From the NCBI GenBank assembly GCA_037903475.1, contig JBAJFG010000011.1:947079-1011078 (forward strand): DNA of 64,000 nucleotides. The letters are read 5' to 3'. Below, in pieces: positions 36,215 to 48,200 of the stretch. The translations under genes and the position numbers were made by a program. Source of the stretch: Ancylostoma caninum. Its lineage: Eukaryota > Nematoda > Chromadorea > Rhabditida > Ancylostomatidae. The notes beneath the pieces are model-generated. The model had not been told where the DNA came from. It saw only the letters and a program-made list of their open reading frames with translations, and made no database searches. Within the stretch, counting starts at the first letter, position 1. The number at the start of each line of letters is the position of its first letter.

Positions 36215-39200
36215 ATGCTCCGGCTAACATCACTCGTATTGTATCTGGCGTTAGTCGATGTCGCCAAACCAGACTCGTGCTCAAGTTGGTATCGAATTCA
36301 AAGTGGGGACTACTGCTACAAGATATGGACTGACAATGGCCTCACTGAACAACAGCTGCTGGCTCTGAATCCTGGCTTAAACTGCAATGCTCTGAACATC
36401 GGAGACAGGTGAGGGCAAGCTCACTTAGGGTGAATCATTACTTCATTCTCTAGGGTATTCTGTTTCCGAGGGAGATTGAGATTTTTCTTTCGCTTTCATT
36501 CTTCTAAGAAAGGCCCTCAAAAGTGTGGGTCTATCTGACATTTCTCTTCCTGAAATGAAGTAAACTAAGTTTTAAGCAAAGACATCATAGCGGTATTGCA
36601 GAGGAAGGGAGATGTCAACGAATCAATTTTGAAGAATGGAAAAACTGCAACAATGGAACTTCTAAAGATTCTTAATAAACCCTAATAACTAGGGGAAATA
36701 ACGTCAAGATGCCTTCAGCTTCACTATTGAGCTATCAATCTCATTTCAGCGTTTGCCTAGCTGAACGAGCAGGGCTACCTACATGCACAGCATGGCACGC
36801 TGTGCAATCAGGGGAATACTGCTACCTCATAAGAACTCAGTATCAGTTGAGCGAACGCCAATTCAATGAACTCAACCCGAATTTGGATTGCAATGCTTTA
36901 CAGGTGCGTAAGCAAGTGCATGACACTACTAACAAGGGGAGGACACTCATAATGTGAAGTTGACCATGCTGATCTTGACTACGTTCTCTATAAGTGCTCA
37001 ACAGTACTGCGAAAAAGTTATAACCTTGTCCGTGCCGTACATTTAAACGTACAGTTTCTGCACCCACCTCCCGTAACCCCACAAAATAGGAGTTGTTATG
37101 CAAACCGAATACAGAATTCGCTATCAGCAGCGCAAATAAACCCGTGTGCAAAATTTCAGAGGAAACAAACCAAAAATTACGCTTAAGTAGTTACACCTTG
37201 ATCATTTATGTACTACTTCTATCGCTCACGAGGGAACGATCATTGGGTATAGGGTAGATTAGGCATCTCGCAGCATCCATCCGACCGACTTTTGCACAGA
37301 GAGGTAATTTCATGCGCTGATCACAATTATCAGCATCATTTTGCATGCCACTACCATTTTAATGCAGAATTTTATTTATTTATTTGTTTTATTTATTTTA
37401 TACACTTGAATGTGCCATCAAAAATCATAGAGCAGATATTGACATATGTACTACAGGACTGCAAATTCAACAATTTTATTCGGTTCTCCATAGTAATTGC
37501 TGTCACTTCTACCGCAAACCTATAAAAATGGAGTGACGTCACAAAATGGATATCATATTCTTGTTCAGCACGTCAGACATACCTATTATGGAAAATTCCA
37601 GCAAAGAAGAATTCCTTGAAAGTTTGGGCTTACGTGAGTCCATCAGCAGTTCCACTGTTAACAAAGTCGGGTAGTGAAGATCATTCAAAATGCTTCTAAG
37701 CTTTCAGAACATCTAATTATAAGTAGAAACACTTATGAAACTGCGTAGTAAACATTTTCAGAATAAAGCAGTGAGTGGGAGGAAAACGCACTGAAGCTGG
37801 GAAGGTATCCATTAGAATCAAGACACCATTGCAGCACACCTTGCCTTGGTCTACGAGCGGTATATTAATATGAGTACCTTCTTATCACGTGCGTTCGGGA
37901 AAAGAGCATAACTCCTTCTGGGACAAGAGTGGATAGAGATCGAAACAGTTTTGAGATCAGTGCTTCGAGATGCACAAAGCAGTGTGCATTACGTAATGGC
38001 GGGCCTTCAATGAAGTATCCTTCTTTTGCAAATGGTAGCAGTAATAACTGATCAAGACGCGGACCTTTACCCGTAGTGATACATTTTTCGCTGAGCTTTT
38101 GCATATAGGGTTATTTGGACAGCTGATCACGAATTCTGTCACGGCAACCCCTCCTATATGGATTTGTGGTAGGTTAATGCAGAAACTGCTCACATATACT
38201 GCATAGACAAGATCATTACTCCTTCCGCAACAGCATTTAGCGCGACACGAAAAAATACTCAAGATCAGCATAGTCAACTTCACATAAGTAGGCATATCCC
38301 TGAACTGCCACGGACTTCTGATATCCTTCCCTCATAAACTCGCCTATTTTTCAAAATGAAACAACTGACTGGAAACCCGTTGTCATTTTGCCCAAATACG
38401 ATCGAAGACGCACCTCCGCCAAAGCTAAGCAGAAAGCATTGTGCTTTAGAAGAGTTTTTGAAATTTCTTTCCAGAATATGAATCAGCTGAACACGGAGTC
38501 AAAAACACCGCAAGTAGTTCATCACAAAAGCTATAAAAGAACTAGGAATGAATATATCCCTCAGAATTCTCTCCGAGAAATATGGTGAAATTCCAAAGGG
38601 TCTGTTTCGCAACCTGCCTAGACAATCCATCAAACGCGTTTACAGACCAGCCAACAGATCTGCATCGAAGGCGGATTCGATGTTACTGTACCACCAACTA
38701 CAACAACTACAACGACAACGACTACTACAACTACAACTTCTACCACGACTACAACCCTACCAGGTAATTACAATTTCTGTAGCTTTGTACCCAAAGGAAA
38801 TAGTTAGATTTATGACGAAAAGCGAAATATGCATAACGTCTTCAGATCCAGAAGCATCAGGTTCGGGTGAACCTCCTTGTGCCGAATTCCATTCCGTGGC
38901 AGCCGGTGACTTGTGCTTCTCCATTGCACAGATGTATGGACTGTCGTTGAGCAAACTGCAAGAACTGAATAGTGAACTAGATTGCAACATGATTCAGGTA
39001 TTTCCCTAGAGCTTCACTTGTATTTCAAGGAAGGATCACTTATCCTGCGGAAGAACTGCTTGAGTCGATTTAGATTTTGAAATGTGGTTACTGAAATCAG
39101 CAAGTGTTCAAGCGCGTTAACCAATTGAGCACATTATGTCGAATAAATTAAAAGCAGCACCAGTCAAAATCCTTAACGTCAAGTTGAAAAACGAATAGTG

Positions 39201-42200
39201 AAGAGCACTAACACATCATCACAAATGTTAAAGGCAGTGTCTCAGCTCATTGACCGCGTTCGAGATTCATTTGTCGGTCAAACATATGTGAGCCGCTGAG
39301 CACAAAGATGTACTTTATGTTTCGTGAAAATGTCGAAAACCCCGGTGGTTACGGGTTTCTTTGGCCGAGAATTTCAAAATTTGGCCAGTGGACGAGAGGC
39401 TCCATTCCGCAGTAAGGGCTAGCTGAGGGTGCTGCATGTTCTTCCGGTACGGCCCTACCTGGTCACTTCTCAGAACCCCGAGAACAACTTGTCGACAAGC
39501 ATTTGGCGAGCAAGTATTTTATCGCATCTGAAACTTGCCTTTCCAAAAGCTTGTCGACAACTTGTTTTTTCTCTTCCTTGCCGACAGGTGGTCGACCGTA
39601 TGAACTTGTTCTTGACCCGTTCCTCACTAACAATCAGCTCTACAGAGCAAAACTGCCTAAGGTAGTACCGGTGGATGTGGAGGAAAGATTCATTAGAAAG
39701 CAAACGCTTTTCTAGAATTGTACCAATGCAACCATTGCCCTGGTGTCCTTAATGTTTGCATCGTATGCTACGCGGGCATGGGAACATGACTCTCTCCATT
39801 GCTGTGGTGTCGTCAACTTGTTTGGCCAAAAGCTTGCTGACAACTTGTTCGGCCAGGAGCTTGCTGACAACTTGTTTGGCCAAAAGTTTGTTTTTGGAAA
39901 AGCTGGTCGACAGCCTGTTTTTTCTCTTCTTTTTCGACAACTTGTCAAAGCTTCTCAGCTCCGCTTTTGCTAGCTTCCTAGCAAGGAAACTCCAATATTG
40001 AATTTGGCCTTCAAAATAGGGTTTTTTACCGTTTTTTCACATTTCAAGCACATTATTGGAATCAGCTCGTCGAGTAGGACCAGATTCCGTTGATATCTCG
40101 ATACCCTTCATGAGGTGAGACACTGCCTTCAAGCGAACGCAACTTATGCCAGTGAAACTTCAATCACAATCAAACAACAAACTCAGCTGCAGGGACGCTT
40201 GGGCCGCGACAATGTTTCAGCTTACGCGGGCGCACCCACGTATAGAAGCGAGCATAACATGTGCACGCCGAGACCCACGATCAAGTGGCCCCCGTTCAAA
40301 CGTTCGGAAAACAGTACCTCAATTTTGGTGATTGCTAGCATGTTTCACGCTTTTGCACGACTACCCATACAGCACTTGTCAAAAGAAAAACGGATTCCGC
40401 GCACGGTATCAAAGCGTCGCAGTCGCAGAATCGTGTGAGAACGCACTTGATCATCCCAAATGAAGCATATTCTTACCGCATCTACATATCGTTCAGGTCC
40501 TACTGCCCTTCTAAAGCCACAAAATTCTATCATTTCGAGGAGGTTCACAAGTTCTACGTTCCCTAGAGCCCAAAGCCCGCCGTGTTCTCAAGCACGACGA
40601 CTTGGGAAAGGGGGAATCTGTCTTCAAAACAGCAATAATACATATTCTCGGTATATAAAAAATTTTCAGGTTGGGGACGCCCTGTGCATATCAATGGGAG
40701 AATTCTGTCAACTTCGTCATCATGTAATGTTCTCTCCATATGCGTATCTCTGCGGTACTACAAAGTGATTGCCAACATTGGTTACTTCTAGGTTGTGTCT
40801 GGCGATACATGCTACTCACTTTCGGTTGCATACAAGACCAACGTAACGGAACTTGGCGAATTGAATGGTGGAGCGTTGGACTGCAACAATCTGCAGATAG
40901 GACGACGACTGTGCGTATGGTCTGGTGCAAACGACCGACCGCTTTCGCACTTAAATTGCACCGAAACCCACAACATCGTCAGCGGTACGCTATATCACCA
41001 CATAGTAGCGCTGGTACTAGGTAAAGGCTGAGTTTCCATAGGTGACACTTGCTGGAGACTCTCGCAGGCATATGGAATAACTGTTGATGAGATGCAGCTC
41101 CTCAATCCACGGATGAACTGCTCCAGCCTGCAGATCAATGAAGAGATTTGCGTTAAAAACAGCAAAACTAAGGTATGGGTGCTGTATATGACATTATATC
41201 CGTGCAGTATTCTGCTCCCTAGAACATGGCACATGTGAAATCCTATCCAGCGTGTGACACAAACTGACTGTGAATCAAGCTCATGAATCTTTTCACTACT
41301 TGAAGTCCAGTGGCTGCTTTGAAGATTAATAGCTAGGCACATATTGAGCTGGACCAGGTCCGTTACACAAGACGAAGAAGAAGGTCAGCTAGATTGAAAA
41401 ATGGGAATACTTTTGAGTGGAGAAGGGCAAAAATTATGGGCAGATATAAGTACACAGAAGAATGGAATTAAGTTGGGTAGTGGCACAAGACGATTTGAAT
41501 GCATTTCCCCTACCTTCTTGCACTGGATCTGTGTTTTCAAAGCTGGCTATTCCTCCAACTCTTTCAAACTCGGAAATTCTTTCGTTTATCTGATTTCCGT
41601 AGGAAACTCTTTCATACTCAAGAGTGCTTACGGATAGCGTTCTTCCCCTCGGGATATACTACTCGTGATGCAGTTTCTAGTTTTACCAGTTGGGCAGAGT
41701 ATTATATACGACACAGGCGCACCCCTCTCGCTGGACGCAAGTTTCGGATGCCTACGACGACCTTGTGAGTTTCGATCATGTAGGATGGGGATGGTGCGAG
41801 ATCGGAAATTTTTTGGCTGGCGAGCATCAAAGAGTTATGTAATATCGCGCATGGTAGTGGAATGCGACGTGCATTGTATTCTTGCAATAGAAGGAATGCT
41901 TCGCTCGGGTCGCCGCTGCATTGCGTCCACAACGACGACGCTCGCGAAGTCGTCATCGGCGTCTGAAACGCCGCACCCAACCTCCTCGCATCGTTGTCAG
42001 CGCACTCATCATCCGTGCCATTCCCCATCCGTTTGGATCCTTCCCTTCCTTCTGAATGCATCCTAACCGTCCCTTTCACTTTTTTTACGATCCCATGATC
42101 ATACGCTTACCTCATTTATTCCAACAAAAATGTGAGCAACTTCCGGTTATTAAAAGAATATACAATGTCCGAACATGACAAAAATGGCTCGAAACGCCTG

Positions 42201-45200
42201 TAAATCGAGGTAAAAATCGAAATTTACCACAATTTCGTACATAGTCGACGCTCAGAAGACGATGGTACAGTTAGTTTTTGATGACAGTGGGCTGGTTCTA
42301 GTGCACAGACGCACGCGCACTTGAACTGCCAATTAAGAAGAAGTAAGCAAGGTAATGTACTGTCCTGGTTCATTCCGTGACCTTTAGGACTTTGTATACA
42401 GCAAATCCGAGGAATATGTGCTATCCGGCAGCGAAACTTTTGCTAAAAATTTATTAGGTCATGATGCACAGCTTGTTCGCAGGTATGTTCAAAAATGGTC
42501 AGTGTTGGCAGCGATTCCACTTGTGCAGACATCGCATCCGAGAATGGAATTAGTCTCAACCAGCTGAGCGCTCTGAATCCGACACTACGATGTGAAAGGA
42601 TAGACCTCACACAACAGGTGCGCTCCACTTATTATGATTTTCGTTCAACATTGTTTGGAAATAATACCCCAGTCAGCGCATGGGTTAAGGTCTGCACTGG
42701 AACGGGTTACTACGACGCTGCTAAATGTGTGTCTTCAATTCGAGTGGCAGATACCAACACAACTTGCCAGAATATTGTTGATTCCCATGAAATAAGCATG
42801 CAAGAACTTCTAAACCTTAATCCGCACATAAGCTGTGCGGAAACATTGGGTGCTTCCCACTTGGGTACTATTTTTTGGCAAATATCCTTCAATCCACCAC
42901 AAACTTAGCTCTTCATTCTAGTGTGTATCCGATCCTTTGGCGGATTCGAGACAGGATATGCTCGAATGAAGTTTTTCACAACTCTTGAGACTGTTTCACC
43001 TATCCTTCTTGAACAGGTTTGTAGATGGGATTTAGATACAAGTAATATAAATGTGCAATCTAGTACAACATGTTTCTTTATAGAGAAGGCAGTATTCGGT
43101 CACATTGAAAAATATTCTTCTTTCTTCTCTTTACTGAATCTAAATGAATATACATAATGTCTAATAAAAATCATTTTAGTATCAACTATTCGAGGCAAGC
43201 CCGACGAAGGAAAACTCCCGCCAGATGGCACTTCTGATTATGCAAGAAATCCAGAAGCCGGCTGTCTATGCCGTACTGAAAGCGCAGTACTCCAGTGATC
43301 CAGAGCTGCGCAGCATCCTCGACAGTGGTCTTCCGATTAATCGCACTAGTTTCTGTGAGAGAATAGCTAACTTCCAGGTCAGGTAAGATCTGTTCTGATT
43401 TCCAGTCGGTACTCAAAGGTAATGAAGGATTATTACTGGGCAGAGCTAAAACCTGGAACATTGATCAGGCTGCTTGTTCGATTGATCGCGACAGATCAAG
43501 TAGGACTACTATGTAGATTAGTTACGGACATTTTGTTCTCCCGAACTTGAATCTCATGAATAATTTGAAGGAAGAGCAACAGGATCGCTCGTCAACATTC
43601 ACACGGTACTTTCTTATACGGAACTGAATGAGCACAGCAGCTCTTGTACAGGCCTAAATATGCAAGGAGTTAGTTTGGTGTCTAAAGATCTCGCCGTGGA
43701 AATCAAGCAAAGAATGATAATTTACTAATGGAACCCTGACCTAAGTTTAAAAATCGAAAGCAGCTCATTTCAGCCAAGCTATAAAGGATTGCTACTGCGA
43801 TGACAACGAACTGATGCTTTACTGCCAGGTAATGCAGGATTCTTTGATCTAATCATTAACGTTATTACGACAAAATTTAGAAAATATATCGAGTTCTCCA
43901 AGGAAACGGTGTTTTTGAAGCTAGGTGCTTGCTTATTGTTGGTTAGATGGGATGCGTATCGTAAATCTGTCGAAATTTTCATTACTGAAAGTGGTCTCGC
44001 TCTATGGCTATAATAATTTGATGAACGAAAATTGGCATATCGACTCTCCACGGATTTCATAGACTACCCCTATGACCACAGGAAAACCTATGATTCCACA
44101 TGTACTGCACTAATTTTGCTAAACTTCCATTTTCAGATGAAACTTAATCAGGAGCTGGCCCATCTGTTCGTCCCCGTGGGAAGGTGAGGAGATAGTACCT
44201 TTTCGCAACTATATCACCTCCAGTGGTAAGTTGTACGAGGAGTCTTGATGTGTCTGTTACTTTTTCGGAGGTGATATACAGTCGCGGACAAAAAGATTGT
44301 GCTACTCGAACAAAATATAAGGGTTTGGTGGGGGTCTAAGTATTCTTTCTTTGCCCTGCATAACATTGACACAACCTGCTTTCAAACAGAACTATCGCGT
44401 TCCAAGTCTGAATTCACAACTATCATCAACATGATGATTCCTCGTTTGTATCGCCTCATTTCGATTCGCAGAGGAGTTATTCTAAATCTCCTTTCGAGTG
44501 AGTAATTTGCTATAATAACTATGTTCTGTAGTTCCTCTATACATGAAAAAGTGCGATTACCAAAAAGCCCAAAAGACTGTGAAAAAAAGTCTTCAATAAA
44601 CTCGAACAAAAGGCAACCGTTCCAGCGGAGGATATTTCTGTGATATCCGCTACTGACAATTATTCTGACATTGAAATAAGAACTGTAACGCGGTCAGTAT
44701 CCTTTAGATACAACAACAGAGATTTTTTGGTGAATTCTACCACTTACTTTGGTCCTCGCAAATGAGAAGCAGAGGAAAGTACAGCAATGCCATTTGACGG
44801 AAAAAATAGCCCATTGCGTTCTTGATCTGCATCACCCTTTCATTTTTCTCAGAAGGTGGTAGTGATGATAGTGGACGAAGTCAAATGAAGTCAAGGAAAT
44901 TGATGTTCAGGCTTAGTAAAGCTACAAGAATTGAATTTCTGGCCAGATAAGCCGCCGCGACTGCACGTAATATTCACACATAAAAATATACGGTATACAC
45001 CAGTGCTTAAAACACATCCTAAGCAAGAGCTACCGGAAAAATCGCTTCCTAATTGCTTGGTGGCGGTCCATCTCCAAAAACGTTACTCGGCAGAAATCCT
45101 AGCTACAGATTCCTATCCCTTCTTGGTCCTTACGCTAACCAGTCGCCAACAATGGCATATTGGTAAGATATACTATGAAAGCCATGTGCACGCGTAAAGC

Positions 45201-48200
45201 AGCAATAAGAGACCTGCTGTTTGCTCGCAAGATCGATGGTCTGATCCCGTCCTAGGCCAACCAAGCCGTTCTTCCTCCCGGGGTCAGTAACTTGGTACAA
45301 GAGGAGTCTGGGAGGATGGCGTTGGCCCATCTGCGGCCTCGAGAAGTCGTCGCGCAACCGCTCCCCGCGTGCCGTAATCGATGTTTTCTGCTGCTGTTAT
45401 GCTATTTCTAGCAGCTTTTCTACCCGTTTCAGGGATTTTTGACCAAATCGGTAAGAAAAAAGCTTAGAAGTAGCATTTCGGCGGCAGACGACACCGATCC
45501 CAGCGCGCGCGGTGCGGCTGCGCGGCGTCCTTCTCGAGGCCGCAGATGGGCCACCGCCATTGCCGTCCACTGTACACCTGAAGGACTAGCTTTCTTGACA
45601 AAATGAATGCAGCGATCATTTCGATTCTCACCATCTTGCTAGGAGCTTTTGCGTTGCTCTTCGGAAAGTCAGTAATATATTCAAATACGAGTGATGCTCC
45701 TATTTCTCTCTCACCGTTGTTTTAGGTGATTTGTTATAGCCGCTGTTCTTCTCTTCTAAAATTATGTTCATATAGGAAAAAACGACAGGCATTCACCTGC
45801 GAACTCCAGTTCCCATTCCAGCGAGAGGGCAGAAATACTAGGATACATTTCGAGCCAAAGTGTATCGGAGCAGGATGTGAGGTAAGCATCATCGCATAAC
45901 TGCACTCAAGCGAGTGTGAAGCTCTAGTCAAGCTTAATCCGATTCCTTGGCTGCTGACTCTCAAGCCAATTGTCGACACTGTTGTCTTCAAATGACCTAT
46001 AATCCCATGCATCAAAGGCAGCAATCCCGCACGCGCCTTGTTCATGTAAGCGAGGCAGCGTAAGCTGGCGTTGACGGATACCAAAAAGAAAGACTCACCT
46101 TGACATCAGTGTCTATCTCCGTAACTAAGTGTACTGCTTATTGCTCTTGGTGTACTACTTATTGCTGTGATTCTATAGCGACAGATTACACGATGACTGG
46201 CTTGGGCAAAAAGTAAGTTTTTATGAGTGCTGACTTTGAGCACGGATCCGGTTATGGTGGGGGGGGGAGCATTTTGTAGGAAATAAACATTTGAATTTAC
46301 AACATCAGGATTAACTGCCCCATAAATCTTGATGTGAATCTACTCATGCTTTCCAAATCTTCCTTTGAGGTCATCGTCGGCCCCCTCACCTTCGGATTAG
46401 AAACAAACATGTGTATTCCGCCCATCAATATAGTCGAGGTAACTCTTTGCTCTTTGGAACTACATGCACATCATTATTATTCAATAACTATTCAGAACGT
46501 TATAAAGTACTGTGCTCAAGAAGGAAATTGTGCAGAGGTAGATGGCCTCAACTCCGCTGCTGTTAAAGCAATTATAGAGGAAGCAAAAATAGGAGCCGAG
46601 TTCAAAATGTGTATCACTGGCAGCAAATGGCTGGAAATGCTTTCTGCATTCGGTGTGTTTGACCTTATCCTTGTTCTCAATTCTCCAAATTGGGAAACCA
46701 AGATGAAAAGGTGTGAATCATCGTGGATGAATATGTTATGTTCAAGCTGTAGTCTACTTGGAGTCTGACACCCTTTGTCGTCATCGCTGACAACTGGGAC
46801 AACATTGCCTTTCCTCTGTGGGTTTTGGCGGCCGACAGCGGGTTCTTGGCAATAAGGGTGTATCCGCTCAATCAAAGTAAATTTTCCGCAAGCATACAGC
46901 AACTCCTTTACCAGATGTTCACCGTTCCACACCATCGTCGACGTCACGAGGGAAGGGAGGTAAGACAGGGCGATGCTGCCATTCTTGGGTTCACTGTAAT
47001 AGGTGGAAAGTCTGAAGTTATCGAAGAAGGTATAGAATGCATTAGAACCTAGAAGCTTTAGCTGATGTTGGAGCAGCAACGCTGCCGTCTGAATATGGTC
47101 TAAAGTGAGCTAGAGTGACAGGAACATCCATAGAGAATCACTGCTAAAATGACATCAAGTAGAGCAGGAGATGTAAACGAGTTACCAGCGTAAACACTTC
47201 CTCTGGCGAAAATGAATTGATTGTACTGCAAAGAACCAATTGGTGATTAAATCCCTACGATTGACCTCATTCTTTGAGCCGATGTGGATACCAGTAGGTC
47301 ACAAATTTCGGCCTCTGCCTCTGTGAATAAAATTCCTTTCTTCAAAAAATGTAGTCGACAAATTGGAAAGTTTCGATTCTGATTCTTTCGCAACTCATAT
47401 GAGGATTTCAACCTCCAAGCTGTTCTGTGAAAGACGTTATGGACGAAACGACGTTTACCAGCATAGACTCCTATACTGATCCATACGCTTCGCAACATGG
47501 CCAACGCCTGAAGAGGTTATAGCCAGAGTCGCTTGGCGGGCACGAAATGTCAAGCTAAATATCGTTCAGAAGTCTCCTTCGAATCATTCGGCATTTATTA
47601 AACGGAACTTTTTTCAGATATCGGATTATGCGCTACTCTGCTGGGCATCGAATATTTTCCTTTAATTGGTAAAGTTGAGCTGTCAAAAACCATCGATGTG
47701 GAGATATTCTCGGTATGTCTTTTTCTCGGAAGGATCTTCTTGTATCTTTTACGTTGGCGTGCCTAAAACTACCAGTGCGGATGAACATGTTTCATAGGAA
47801 AAAAAACCACAACACAATTGTTTTCTGAGCTTATACCTTTTTTTAACGTAAGTGGTGTTAAGGAAGACGCAATTAGAAGGGACCATTGCAGTTAGTTTCA
47901 GCGCCTTAAAGACAGTCTCCTCGTCCCATGGGCTGTGGATATTAGTATACTCTGGACCTTCTCGTCACGCTGATTCTAATGATGTACGTCGTAACGCATA
48001 AAAATAGCGGATGCCCGTTTTCGGGTGGGGGGGGGGGGTCCGAATATGCAGTACACGAATCATTTGGATGGAGCGGTCTGAGACTGTGCTGGCTGCCGCC
48101 ACTGTTGCAGCGTTGGGCAACACGTCTTGACGTGTCCGATCAATGAGATCAGCGACTTCATGCTTTCACTCCGCTAGACAAACTATTCCAAATCCCATCC

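Larger units (their letters stand above)
36215..42849 (+). other. Part: signal peptide, seven LysM units and Thr linker (exons 1-9)
   Basis: Exons: 36215-36408, 36750-36903, 38646-38763, 38846-38997, 40670-40723, 40792-40984, 41042-41172, 42483-42617, 42690-42849. Each LysM unit shows a VxSGDxCY-like start, a hydrophobic helix, L..LNP and a conserved Cys pair, closing with a xIGDxVC-like strand in the next exon. Unit starts read [64 protein letters not shown] and [10 protein letters not shown]. LysM binds N-acetylglucosamine chains. Exon 3 holds a run of Thr codons, likely O-glycosylated. The intron 42618-42689 is 72 bp and in frame, so retaining it would only insert 24 residues; its acceptor GTTAAG is weak. 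Confidence 0.85.

Noticed and set aside
39429..40001. Overlapping frames with [14 protein letters not shown]-like repeats
   Set aside because: They derive from the GTCGAC-rich inverted segments and 27-bp tandem repeats inside the TTAA MITE.
44277..44330. TACAGTCGCGGACAAAAAG, resembling a Tc1-type element end
   Set aside because: I could not find an inverted partner within the intron, so no element is called.
45381..45450. A second signal-peptide-like exon, [18 protein letters not shown], with a GTAAG donor
   Set aside because: Its phase does not fit the next exon and it sits in the loop of an inverted repeat; kept only as a note beside the 45603 candidate.
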